In this document: one piece after another, positions 1 through 10,125 of the stretch | How the letters are laid out: each line of letters opens with the position of its first letter | Position numbering within the stretch: position 1 is the first letter of the stretch | Source of the DNA: Locusta migratoria | Lineage: Eukaryota; Arthropoda; Insecta; Orthoptera; Acrididae | Reading direction: 5' to 3' | DNA length: 64,000 nt | NCBI GenBank assembly: GCA_026315105.1 | Contig: CM048750.1 | Span: 265,785,151-265,849,150, forward strand | Notes under the pieces: model-generated | Seen by the model: only the letters and a program-made list of their open reading frames with translations | Database searches by the model: none | What the model was told of the DNA's origin: nothing | Translations under genes and position numbers: made by a program

Positions 1-204
1 CAGAATTCTAGAGGTTCTTAACGCTTTACATAAAAATGGAATATATACGTAAACAACATTTCAATTCTGTTTGTTACTCATGAGAACAGAAATTGAAGAC
101 ATGAACCTACACGATCTGAGTTTGAGTTCCAGATTGTAGGACACACCATAGCCCCCAACACTTGGTAATACGTGCTCTTGCACTGATGCATGCCTGTGTT
201 ATAT

Positions 205-250
205 CAGTGTTTCTCAACCTGTGGGTCGCGACACCCAGGTTCGGGGAGGG
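205..250 (+). repeat. hAT-type terminus-like sequence plus G run
   Basis: The stretch CAGTGTTTCTCAACCTGTGG, followed by GTCGCGAC and a run of G, resembles the terminal inverted repeat of hAT transposons. I see no matching opposite end nearby, so this is at most a fragment. The rest of the first 700 bases shows nothing I recognise. Confidence 0.25.
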
Positions 251-713
251 GGGGGGGGGGTTCACCATGTCTTGTTCAGAGGATCTCCGTCACAGGAGAC
301 ATTACTTGCACCATACAGTAACCATCGAAGAGCGTGCCTGAATACTAGAGTTCCGAAATGCAAAAACATATGCATAAGAAAATTGACATGTATTTTAGAT
401 TAAAATTATGCGATTCCTTGTTGATAATCAGTTCTCAGTTGATCAGGACAAAGATTGTTTTATAATAAATACATCGGATTAACAATGAATAAACGAAAGA
501 CCCGAAAGGTATTTAAGGCACCACGCGATAGCTAAATTTACCAATACAGTATGTAATTTTGAGAAATTCGATTGTTCACAAATTGATTATGAAGTGGCAC
601 CTTGCTCAAAAATCATCATTCGCTTCTGTGGTTACGTGCAATGTGAAACTTCGTTATGCAATATATATATATATTTCTTATATATTTTTTACGACGTTAC
701 AGCGCTCAATGAA

Positions 714-1040
714 TGAAATAAATCGCAATTTGCGATTAGTTATGGGTTCACTGTACTAGGTTTAGATGGAATACCAAAGTGCGGCGAATGAAAATTTGTG
801 CCGGGCCGGGGTGCAAACCCGGAAGCTCCTGCTTACTAGGCAGACGCGTTGACCACTCCGCCACCGTGGACACAGTGACCAGCCCCACTGCAGAGGACTC
901 TTCCCTGCACGTCTCCCGCCACACCCAAATCTTCATTGGCCACGCTATCTCTTTCCTATTACCACAACCTATTTGTTCTGTATTCCAGTTTGGTATTCCA
1001 TCTAAAGCTAGTACAGTGAAGCCACTTGCGATTTATTTCA
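714..1040. mobile_element. Inverted-repeat element enclosing a tRNA-like unit
   Basis: Positions 747-778 and 989-1020 are inverted copies of each other over 32 bp with one mismatch. A further 15 bp (714-728 and 1026-1040) extends the arms, with a small indel between. The 210 bp inside, read on the minus strand, contains a tRNA-like sequence with an A-box-like segment (TGGCGGAGTGG) and a degenerate B box (GGGTTTGCACCCC). The architecture is that of a MITE around a Pol III-type unit. I do not know the family name. The arms are seen directly; promoter activity is inferred. Confidence 0.6.
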
Positions 1041-1236
1041 TATATCTTTCTGTCAGAATTGTAATAATGTGTTCCATTCACAAAAATGGGCTAAAACTTA
1101 TTCTATAATGTACAATATTGCATTTTTCATTTTTTTTTACAAGAAACTTGTATCAACAGAAGAAAATTACGTTCGTTGCTTTTGAAAATACACACATAGT
1201 TGTGTTATGGTTCGGGGAAAGAGTTTCGAGGGGTCG

Positions 1237-1239
<3 letters not shown>

Positions 1240-1312
<73 letters not shown>
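1240..1312. repeat. Compound (AT)n(TG)n microsatellite
   Basis: About 30 bases of alternating A/T are followed by about 42 bases of alternating T/G. The open reading frames across it are artefacts of the dinucleotide run. Confidence 0.95.
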
Positions 1313-1313
<1 letters not shown>

Positions 1314-1363
1314 CGTCTATTCCGAAAGAAGAGACGTCGCTTCTGATCCTGCAGTTGTTATTG

Positions 1364-1525
1364 CTTTCATATTCCAGAATGTATGACTTCAAAGCTGAAA
1401 ATGTGTACCCAGCCGGGATTCGAATCGGGGTCTCCTGCTTTCTAGGCAGTTGTGCTGACCCCTACACCACTGGGGACACAGTGATCACCGCACCTGCAAG
1501 AACTACCTAAGCATGCCTCCACGTT
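1364..1525 (-). repeat. tRNA-like repeat, left arm of an opposed pair
   Basis: Read on the minus strand this holds a tRNA-like sequence: A-box-like AGTGGTGTAGGGGTCAGC and B box GATTCGAATCC, followed by GGCTGGGTACACATTTTC. It matches 1828-1997 on the plus strand, which also has a 13-bp insertion near its end. The two arms could fold back on each other around the SINE at 1632-1811. Confidence 0.65.
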
Positions 1526-1631
1526 AGTGGGGAGGGGTGGGCAAGTTTGGAGCCCTTAATCTTACGAGAATTAGTACACTGTGACTACGAGTTTGACAAC
1601 TGTGGGCAAGGTAAAGCTGGAAATTTGTGTC

Positions 1632-1811
1632 GCCGGCCGCGGTGGCCGAGGGGACTGAGGCGCTCCAGTCACGGTCTGCACGGCCACTACGGTCGGGGGT
1701 TCGAATCCCCCCTTGTGCCGTCCTTAGTCTTAGTTCATAAGTAGTTTGTAAGTTTAGTGACTGATGTCCCCGTAGTTAAGTCCCATAAGCTATACAAACA
1801 TTTATTTTTTT
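1632..1811 (+). mobile_element. SINE, family A (Leu/Ser-tRNA-like head)
   Basis: The head has an A-box-like GTGGCCGAGG and a B box GGTTCGAATCC, followed by the body that recurs in this window (TGATG-CCCGTAGTTAAGTCC, then TACAAACATTT). The flanks carry an imperfect 11-bp target-site duplication, AAATTTGTGTC and AAATGTGTGTC. This copy sits between the opposed tRNA-like arms at 1364-1525 and 1828-1997, so it inserted after that pair existed. Confidence 0.85.
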
Positions 1812-1827
1812 AAATGTGTGTCTGACG

Positions 1828-1997
1828 GGAGGCGTGCTTAGGTAGTCCTTGCTGGTGCGGTTATCACTGTGTCCCAGTGGTGTAGGGGTCAGCGCAACTG
1901 TCTAGAAAGCAGGAGACCCGGGTTCGAATTCCGGCTGGGTACACATTTTCAGCTTTGCTAATTCGCAGTTGAAGTAATATATTCTGGAATATGAAAG
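1828..1997 (+). repeat. tRNA-like repeat, right arm of the opposed pair
   Basis: The plus strand carries AGTGGTGTAGGGGTCAGCGC and B box GGTTCGAATTCC, then CTGGGTACACATTTTCAGC. It is an inverted copy of 1364-1525. Either two copies inserted in opposite orientation, or this is one foldback element whose centre has been invaded by a SINE. Confidence 0.65.
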
Positions 1998-2540
1998 TAT
2001 GGTTAATTGGAAGGGGGTAACGTAGTCAAAAAGGTCGGGAAAGACTGCACTATATCATCTACGGTCTGCTGTTCAAATCTTCGTCAAATGTTTGTATAGC
2101 TTATGGGACTTAACTACGGGGTCATCAGTCCCTAAACTTACAAACTACTTATCAACTAGCTTATCCTAAGGACGGCACAAATATCCATGCCCGAGGGGGG
2201 ATTCGAACCCCCGACCGTAGTGGCCGTGCAGACCGTGACTGGAGCGCCTTAGTCTCCTCGGCCACCGCGGCCGGCTACGGTCTGTTGATCGAGATTGTAA
2301 ACGACGATTCGCCGTAGATCTCTGGTGGACCATCTCGTCAAGAAACAACCTCTTTAAATGCATTACTGGCATTTACGATAGGGTTCACGTCTGCAGAACA
2401 TGGTAGCCATTCTAATCTTGCAGTGTCGTTACCATGAAGGAACGCATTCACAATATGTGCACGAGAATTGTCGTCCATTAAGACGAATCCCTTACCGAGC
2501 CGCTGCCGGAGGATGTACCTCGCCATGGACGTCGAGAGTG
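1985..2540 (-). pseudogene. Tc1-like transposase fragment (DDE catalytic region)
   Basis: The minus strand of 2338-2526 encodes FVLMDDNSRAHI followed by RLEWLPCSADVNPI. This is the second-aspartate block of Tc1-type DDE transposases (FMDDNARPH ... EWPxxSPDLNPIE). The Glu expected after NPI is Val here. After a stop at 2338 the homology continues as a Tc1 C-terminal-like stretch (RDGPPEIYGE), then is broken by the SINE at 2072-2274. No N-terminal DNA-binding part or terminal repeats are visible. It is a dead fragment on motif evidence. Confidence 0.7.
2072..2274 (-). mobile_element. SINE, family A, inside the Tc1-like fragment
   Basis: A minus-strand copy of family A with an intact B box. The target-site duplication is clear: CTACGGTCTGCTG at 2059-2071 and CTACGGTCTGTTG at 2275-2287. 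Insertion therefore postdates the Tc1-like transposase remnant that it splits. Confidence 0.9.
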
Positions 2541-3284
2541 AAGTTGAAAGCCACTTCTTTAAATTGTTATGTGAAAGGTTTATCTTTAGAATGTTAGTCT
2601 TACTGTCATGAATAAACTCAGTTACGCCGATCGCGAGTTAAGGTAACAGTCTGAGCCAGAATGAAACAGCCCAATGCCGTTAAGATAATGAAAGTTGCTG
2701 TCTACACGATATCGCATCCTTTTAAACTACGGTGCAATTAACTTTACGTCACAGAGTCATACTTTTTTGTCGCCGAATTTTATGGCCCTGACTCCACAGT
2801 GGATAACGCCCTTCTCTCGACAGCGTTTCAGCGCAGCAGCAACAGCAGCCAAGCATTATTTTAATCTAAACAGAATTAAAAGGTAATCTTCTCTTGCCCT
2901 GCGTACTGCGAAAATCCAGAACTTAACATGACCAAATGAATCTGAATGAAATTCGGTGGAAAATGTAACTACATGACTGTAAATGCTTTAGACGCACAAA
3001 GATTTGCTTTAACTAATAGGTATTGCATTTTCTCAAAAATTTAAAAATACAAGTTGTAAAAAATTTACAGTGCAGATAATTGGTGGACTTCTTCCACGAA
3101 ATTTACAAAAGACATCGATCGTTATTAAAATTTACGGTGACAGTATTTAATTACAGAGGTCCTTTTAAAAAGGGTTAGCCCTGTTTCTGTTTATAAATGC
3201 CAAGTACAGTGGGGGCTCGTGCGCATATAGCTGAACTGGTAACCGATGTCCATTTAGAAAACAAATACATGAATCACATTCCTC
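2541..3284. other. No recognised feature
   Basis: AT-rich sequence with only short chance reading frames. I see no transposon termini, RNA genes or conserved motifs. Confidence 0.5.
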
Positions 3285-4565
3285 TTCCATGTTGTTGTTG
3301 TGGTCTTCAGTCCGGAGACTGGTTTGATGTAGCTCTCCACAATACCCTATCCTGAGCAAACCTCTTCAGAATGGCAACCTACATCTGTCTGAATCTACTC
3401 ACTGTATCCATCTCTTGGCCTTTCTCTGCGGTTTTTACCCCAAGCACTTCCCTCCAATGCTAAATTCACAATTCCTTGATGTCTAAGAATGTTTCCTACC
3501 AATTGATCCCTTTTTTTAGTCAAGGTGCGCCAGAAATTTCTTTTCTCTCCAATACTTTTCAGTACCTCCTCATTAGTTACGCGATCCACCACCATGATCC
3601 TCAGCATTCTTCTGTAGCACCACATTTCAAAAACTTCTATCCTCTTTCTGTCCGCACTGTTTATCGTCTATGTTTCACTCCCATAAAAGGCAGCACTCCA
3701 CACATGCCTTCAGAAAGGACTTCCTTAGGCTTAAATCAATATTCTATGTTAACAAATTTCTCTTTTTCAAGAACGCTTATGTACCCATTGCCATTCTGCA
3801 TTTTATATCCTCTGTACTGCGACCACCATTTGTTATTTTACTGTCCAAGTAACAGAACTCATCCACCTCCTTTGTTGTTTCGTTACCTAATCTAATTCCT
3901 TCAGCATCAACTGATTTTCTTAGACTGCACTCCATTACCGTTGTTTTGCTCTTGTTAATATTCATGTTACATGCACCTTTCAGCACACTGTCCATTCCGT
4001 TCAGCTGCTCTTCCAGGTCCTTTGCTGTTGTCGATATAACGCATTGTTTTTAATTCTTCACCCTGAACTTTAATTCCTTCTCCAAATTTCTCCTTGATTT
4101 CCTTTATAGCTTGCTCATTGTACAAATTGAATAACATTGGAGAAAGGCTACAACCCTGTCTTACTCCCTTCCCAACCACTGCATTCCTTTCATGCCCTTC
4201 AACTCTGACAACCGCTGTCTGGTTTTTGTACAAGTTGTAAATAACTTTACACCCCTATATTTTACTCCTGCTTGCTTTAGAACTTGAGTTTATTCCAATC
4301 AACATTGTCAAAAGCCTTCTCCAAATCTACAAAAGCTAGAAATGTAGGTTTGCCTTTCCTTAATCTATCTTCTAGGATAAGACGTAAAGTGAGTATTGCC
4401 TCCCGTGTTCCTACATTTTTTCTGAACCCAGACTGATCTTCCCCGAGGTCGGCGTTTCCATCCTACTGTAAATAATTCATGTTAATATTTTTCAACCATG
4501 ACTTATTAAACTAATGATTCTGTAGTTTTCACACCTGTCTGCGCCTGCTTTCTTTGGAATGGGGA
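3285..4565 (-). pseudogene. 5'-truncated LINE (endonuclease/RT type), RT and 3' end
   Basis: Read on the minus strand, the order is VIIPIPKKAGADRCENYR (RT start), FLAFVDLEKAFDNVDWN (palm), GVRQGCSLSPMLFN (RT block 4), EELKTMRYID (the Y-x-DD region, decayed to YIDN), then a C-terminal domain with RMLRIMVVDRVTNEEVL and the 3' UTR. Multiple frameshifts and stops break it. The 3' UTR (GTGGTCTTCAGTCC-GAGACTGG) is one I recognise from locust repeats. The clade (RTE-like or other) is unresolved. Nothing upstream of the RT remains, so it is a typical 5' truncation. Confidence 0.8.
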
Positions 4566-5010
4566 TTATTACCTCTGCCACAATGATACATATTTCCATA
4601 TATCGACAGCGAAACGCACTGCTATACAGCTGTCTACTGCTACTGCTCTCAATAGACAACTTACGACAAACAACAAGTAACTGGCGGCTCAAAGATAACA
4701 GAGTAGGGTGTCGTCAATCAGATATACTTTGGCTGGCACAAATAAAAGCTTGTCTCACACGGATGTGAAGAAAAGGCATGCAAATGTGCATTATTAATAC
4801 GGAAAATTATTATGTAAAATTGACAGTACCCCCAACCTCCCCCTAGAAGAATTTGGCAAGTGGTTGGTTCCAAATGGGATCCAAGTTCCAAGAAATTCGT
4901 AATAAATGATACTCGATCTTAAATGTGTTAATGACAAAGAATTACCTCTTACATTAATAATATTTACTTTGGGATACAGTATCGTGTTTTGCCGAGGGAA
5001 AATAGCTATG
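4566..5010. other. No recognised feature
   Basis: Unique-looking AT-rich DNA between the truncated LINE and the Tc1 element. No supported coding or repeat signal. Confidence 0.5.
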
Positions 5011-5164
5011 TACACTACTGCCCATTAAAATTGCTACACCAAGAAAAATGATAAACGGGTATTCATTGGACAAATATATTATACTAGAACTGACATGTGA
5101 TAACATTTTCACGCAATTTGGGTGCATAGATCCTGAGAAATCAGTACCCAAAACAACCACCTCT

Positions 5165-5327
5165 TCGCGCGGCCTCCCGCGTTGGAGGTTCGAATCCTCC
5201 CTCGGGCATGGATGTGTATTGTCTGTGTTGTCCTTAGTTTAGTTTAACTTAGTTTAAGTAGTTAGTAAGCTAGGGATTAATAACTCAGCAGTTGAGTCCC
5301 ATAGATTTACAAACATTTAAACATTTC
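5165..5327 (+). mobile_element. SINE, family B-like, head truncated, inside Tc1
   Basis: This copy starts within the tRNA-like head, keeps the B box GGTTCGAATCC and a body ending GATTTACAAACATTTAAAC. Flanking AACCACCTCT (5155-5164) and AACCCCCTCT (5328-5337) form a 10-bp target-site duplication with one mismatch. It inserted into the Tc1 copy, so it is younger than it. Confidence 0.85.
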
Positions 5328-5337
5328 AACCCCCTCT

Positions 5338-6310
5338 GGCCGTAATAACGGCCTTGATACGCCTGGGCATTGAGTCAAACAGATCTTGGATGGCGTGTAC
5401 AGATGAAGATCCCCATGCAGCTTCAACACGATACCACAGTTCATCAAGAGTTGTGTCTGGCGTATTGTGACGAGCCAGTTGCTCGGCCAACATTGACCAG
5501 ACGTTTTCAGTTGCTGAGAGATCTGGATAATGTGCTGTCAGGGGTGCAGTCGAACATTTTCCGTGTCCAGAAAGGCCCGCACAGGACCTGCAACATGGGG
5601 TCGTTCATTATTGTTCTCAAATGTAGGGTTTCGCAGGGATCGAATGGAGGGTAGAGCCAGGGGTCATAACACATGTGAAATGTAACGGCCACTGTTCAAA
5701 GTGCTGTCGATACGAACAAGAGGTGACCGAGACGTGTAGCCAATGGCACCCCATACAATCGCGACGGGTGATACGCCAGTATGGCGATGACGAATACACG
5801 CTTCCAAATTGAGTTCACCGCAATGACGCCAAACACGGTTGCGACCATCATGATGCTGTAAACAGAACCTGGATTGATCCGAAAAAATGACGTTTTGCCA
5901 TTCGTGCACCCAGGTGTGTCGTTGCGTACACCATCTCAGGCGCTCCTGTGATGCAGCGTCAAGGGTAAACGCAGCCATGGACTCCGAGCTGATAGTCCAT
6001 GCTGCTGCAAACGTTGTCGTACTGTTCGTGCAGACTTTTGTTGTCTTGCAAACGTCGCCATCTGTTGACTCATTGATAGAGACGTGGCTGCACGATCCGC
6101 TACAGCCATGTGGATAAGATGCCTGTCATCTCGACTGCTACTGATACAAGGCCGTTGGGATCCAGCACTGCGTTCCGTATTGCCCTCTTGAACCCACCGA
6201 TTCCATATTCTGCAAACAGTCGTTGGATCGTGATACGATAAACCGCAATCGCGATAGGCTACAATCCGACCATTATCAAAGTCGGAAACGTGATGGTACG
6301 CATTTCTCCT
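5338..6310 (-). pseudogene. Tc1-like transposase pseudogene
   Basis: The longest surviving piece (5664-5978, minus strand) reads LRWCTQRHTWVHEWQNVIFS then DQSRFCLQHHDG. The D of FSDQSRF corresponds to the first catalytic Asp of the DDE triad. Before it lie an HTH-type N-terminus with a small deletion (near 6250) and after it a frameshifted catalytic C-terminus (5507-5692 in another frame). Family members are about 340 residues; here no single frame spans more than about a third. It is dead as a protein but may still serve as a non-autonomous copy because both ends are present. Confidence 0.8.
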
Positions 6311-6532
6311 CCTTACACGAGGCGCCGGTCAACTGCTTTTTGTGTATGAGAAATCGGTTGTAAACTCTCCTCATGTCAACACGTTGTAGGTGTCGCTACC
6401 GGCGCCAACCTTGTGTGAATGCTCTGAAAAGCTAATTATTTGCATACCTTACCATCTTATTCCTGTCGGTTAAATTTCGCGTCTGTAGCACGTCATCTTT
6501 GTGGTGTAGCAATTTTAATGGCCAGGAGTGTA

Positions 6533-7440
6533 CTACGAATATTTTTGCAGTATCGTTACATAGAGAGCTCTCGCAGTTTGAAATTTAGTATATACAATTC
6601 TACCTTTCTGCCTCAGCACCAAGGCTGATACGTCACATAACGAAGCAATTCAGGTTTAATCATTTAGGCAAATATTTTGCTACAGAGAAGTACTATTTGT
6701 ATTGAAGGGGTCAGCAAGAAGTGCTGACACGTTACGTTATCTTTTTTATGAACACAAGACAAACGTCTCTACAGGAAGAGCAAAAATTATATAATTCTAC
6801 AACAAGAAAGGAGACATAGCAAGAGATAGAAGTAATGTTATTAAAATTATTGGAGACTTTAACAAGAACTGTATACTGCGACCATTGATAGACCGTCTAT
6901 GATTGAACAAGTAACGATGGAAAATACACAGGAAGAGAAAGTTAACAGCAAGACACGACTGTGGAAGCAGTCTATGCTTGTGACACGGACCAGCTCTACG
7001 TGAGTAAACAAAGCTTGGCGCGGCTTAGGTTTTTGCCATTGACTTTGCTGCTCCTCCTCGCCCCCTCCCCCCATTATTGAGCAACATTTACATCTATTTT
7101 TACTGAATTTGACGCCGCAAACTCAGTTAAGTAATTTTATTTATTAAACTATGCTGATGCGGTTGGTTTGAAACTAAATGAACTAGTCTGAACAGATTTT
7201 AGGTTTGTCTAATATGTCACAACCTCTCAGAATTCAACTGGAAAGAATTCAGTGAAAGATTCCAAGTCTCCTTTGGGTCCACTGGAATCACTTTCCTCTC
7301 CAGAGATGCGCCAATGTCAGGCATGCAAAAAAGTAACGAATAAACCATGGATAGGCTCCAAACCTACATTTTTCTTAAAATTTGATGTGAAAATTTACAC
7401 ATTTTGTTACAAATAAAGAAAGAAACAAAAATACATTTCT
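6533..7440. other. No recognised feature
   Basis: AT-rich DNA with short chance frames and one C-rich run near 7064-7072. Nothing supported. Confidence 0.45.
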
Positions 7441-8134
7441 TCAAAGTGTAGTAATATTAAACAAATAGCTCTTCACGTCAAACCTCTTACGGATTTTATT
7501 AACACCATTCATTAAATATTCGATGTTTTGAGACTGAATTTCGTTACGAGCATCACGTGTGGAGTCAGAATTCGTACGCTGTCGATTCATTACAGCTAAC
7601 AAATCATCTTCAGATACAGAAGTTGAATATTCTGCAACACTTCCCTTTAGTATGCGTGATATCTCTTCATCACGTAGCACATGAGCTGCCAAATTATGGT
7701 ACGTTATGAAGTACAGAGCTATTATAAAAGTGCAAACTAAGAACCAAGGTACACAGATGTGTACTATGAAAACATCGACATTTATTAATCTGGAAAATTG
7801 AAATAATTGACATTTGCCGTATTTCATATGATTCTTCAAACTTCACTTATCACTTACTACAACAAAGATAAACACATAAAGATTTATGTATTATTTAGTT
7901 GTTACATTCTGTCATAACGACGCTGCCGGGCTGCCAGCTTCACTAACATCAAACTTCTGATTTGTGTAGCTCCAGAAGTACTGCAGCAAAGGGCTACACA
8001 AGTGGCGTCATTTGAAAGCAAAAAGGTACACGATTTTGCACTCGCGGTCTGAGCACATAAAATACGCCACAGACAGAGAAAACAGTTTACGAACCAACGT
8101 GCACATATGTGCACTTATAGACTGAAAAGGTTAA
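7441..8134 (-). mobile_element. Possible piggyBac-type 5' end with palindromic subterminal motifs
   Basis: Reading the minus strand from 8134, the sequence starts TTAACCTTTTCAGTC and soon reaches the perfect 16-bp palindrome GTGCACATATGTGCAC (8099-8114). A near-copy with the same GAACCAA flank lies 350 bp further in (GTACACAGATGTGTAC, 7749-7764). Beyond it a 132-codon minus-strand frame (7441-7839) contains an acidic stretch (SVSEDDLLAVMNRQRTNSDS). A TTAA start, subterminal repeats and an acidic N-terminus would suit piggyBac, but I see no DDD transposase core and no 3' end. Family assignment is tentative. Confidence 0.3.
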
Positions 8135-8584
8135 AAGTGCATTTTAACCATGCAGAAGCATCATAAATCGCCACACATAAATACAGCAGAATTCAAAAGA
8201 AAGTTTGTTAATTCGCAGGCATCTTACGAATAATTTGTTTGATCAGACTAGTTGCTCGCTAATTAAGAACTTCAACATCAAGAATTAATGACCTGCTGGG
8301 GACAGGAGTTGTGAAGACAACAGGTTTCAGGGACTGCATTTCACTAGGGAGTTGGAAGCAACTACGGCACCGCGCCAGTCCTGCACTTTTCTTACAAACA
8401 AATCCAGTTATTCTAAGTTCATGGCAACATTGAAGAGGTGGCGGAAAGAATATAAAATGTGGTAGAGACTTCCAAACTACTCTCTATATAGCTATACTTT
8501 TTTCTTCTCCTTGCTCTACACTTAGTATATACTTACACCACTGAATGTATATAACGAATTTCCTGTACGAGTCCGCGATCTTCA
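8135..8584. other. No recognised feature
   Basis: No coding or repeat signal seen between the possible piggyBac end and the Penelope-like element. Confidence 0.45.
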
Positions 8585-8640
8585 TTTTTTCAATAAGAAT
8601 AAAAGCCATCTAAATCACTAAAATTAATTTAATTTATTAC

Positions 8641-8670
8641 ATCGTTTCGGCATCTGGCATCAACAGATCT
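8641..8670 (-). ncRNA. Decayed hammerhead-like motif, left PLE arm
   Basis: On the minus strand: CTGTTGA (core should be CTGANGA), then a helix II segment that no longer pairs (GCCAGATGCC), then GAAAC. It is the counterpart of the better preserved motif at 11042-11064 and is probably inactive. Confidence 0.4.
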
Positions 8671-8764
8671 AAAAACCTATGAACTTGCACAGTAAAGTTC
8701 AGCGTCAATGATAAAATATCTATTGCTGTACTTCACGCACCAATTGTCAATAATAAAATATATA

Positions 8765-9321
8765 GGGTAAGGTGATACAAATTCGATATAGGTACAATTC
8801 CGATCAACATAAGTTTTTGTCTGTCTCGTAGTGTCTCGTTGTGTCGCGTTGTAGAGTAGCAGGTTTCTACAGCTCCTCCTGTCTTTTCCAAGAGTACACC
8901 GCTTTGCGGTAAGGAGATATAAAAGTTTTCCCTTTAAAGAAATAAGTGAAGCTACTTAGTGTAACGCGCTCTTATAAATCATCTAGTTACGGGTGACTGG
9001 ATTCGCTGCCAAAAATGCAATGTTTGGTACCACGAAGTATGCGTTGGTGCGTGACAGAAAAAGTGCTTTTTATGTGGAAGATGCCTGTAATCAAAATTGT
9101 ACGAGGAAGTGTACCTAGTGTGGTACATTTTCGATCGATTTTTCTCAATTCCGTAACCTTTTTTTGTGTTTATACCAACATTTGTAACTGTATAATATTT
9201 GTGTTATATATTCATTAAACATCCAAGAACAAGTGCCACAGTTAAAATTATTCCTTTTCTCAATTTATTTCCAGTTATAACAAAATTTGTCCGAAATGAT
9301 CGAAATTGTACCACCTTACCC
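8765..9321 (+). mobile_element. TA-flanked pogo/Tigger-like relic with PHD-type zinc finger
   Basis: Terminal inverted repeats GGGTAAGGTGATACAAATTCG and its complement at 9301-9321 (19 of 21 match), flanked by TA on both sides (8763-8764, 9322-9323). The PLE sequence is continuous when it is removed. In the frame starting at 8986 the inside encodes DWIRCQKCNVWYHEVCVGA, a stop, then CFLCGRC. This is a CxxC...HxxC...CxxC pattern like the C-terminal PHD-type finger of some pogo-group transposases. No DDE domain remains, so it is an internally deleted, non-autonomous copy. Confidence 0.7.
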
Positions 9322-9423
9322 TATGTCAACACGACATGTTTCGGGACGACATTATCAAGTTCTGTAAAACAAGGAAACATAGAATAATAACGGCACTATA
9401 TACAAACGACTGTACCATAAATA

Positions 9424-9778
9424 TTGTCGCGTTGAAATGGAAACAGGCTTGACTTCGAAGGCAACTAAACACAGCACTTATACTGAAAGCATGTTTATTA
9501 CGAACTCAACGTACACGCAGCACTGACTGCCTCTCAGGCAGAGTGCTCTGCTATTTATACACACACAGAATTTACCAGAAATTAGAACAGTTAACATAAG
9601 AAACAAGTAGAATTTACAAGTGAACATAAGAAAGATGTAGAACATTCTGCAATTGTTAATTACAAAGAAATAAATTTTTGCCGGTGGGCGAGATTGAACC
9701 GGCGACCTTCTGCACCGCAGTCCATGACGCTATCCCCTGTGCTACGCCGGCAGTCGGTGTTCGTGGTCTCTCGCGGCA
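9424..9778 (-). mobile_element. SINE, family C (long body, tRNA-like head)
   Basis: About 350 bp shared with 38197-38557. On the minus strand it starts with a tRNA-like head (A box region TAGCACAGGGGATAGCG, B box GGTTCAATCTC) and ends TTGAAATTTCAACGCGACAAT-like sequence containing AATAAA. The two copies agree along their whole length with scattered substitutions and small indels, which defines the family ends. It lies inside the PLE at 8585-11110. I know no name for it. Confidence 0.7.
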
Positions 9779-10125
9779 ATATTCCAATGAAACTAACCTC
9801 CTACCTACCATAAAACTTATCTGCTGCTAGGAAGCATAGTTAAACTCAATAGCTGTGTATGTACATTGTCAAAAATAAAGCATTACGCAGTACCACATGT
9901 TTCTCAGGTGGCAGCAAGTTGTGCACTAACGGACAACTGATCCAACTTCAAAGATTGTCCATATGCTTAACCGCTGTCATTGTTGTCCAAAGATATTCTA
10001 GTCAAGATACCTAAAATTTTTCATAAAATCAGTCACTAAATTAAATGTTTTGTAACGGATCTACTCTCTACATTTTTTCAGTGAAGTTAAAATCAAGAAA
10101 TCGATATTTAATACATACACACACA

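Larger units (their letters stand above)
5011..6532 (-). mobile_element. Tc1-like DNA transposon, nearly full length, degenerate
   Basis: The ends are inverted repeats of about 30 bp (TACACTACTGCCCATTAAAA at the left; the complement of TACACTCCTGGCCATTAAAA at the right), with TA at both termini as expected for Tc1/mariner insertion. The transposase lies on the minus strand. The same element recurs at 30174-33516 and starts again at 63958. A SINE at 5165-5327 splits the region just after the transposase stop. Confidence 0.9.

Noticed and set aside
1118..1510. 130-codon frame across a microsatellite
   Set aside because: Product is repetitive Tyr-Ile and Cys-Val from (AT)n and (TG)n.
1632..2274. 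Functional tRNA genes
   Set aside because: The A/B boxes here and elsewhere are SINE heads: acceptor stems do not pair properly and each is followed by a recurring SINE body and target duplications.
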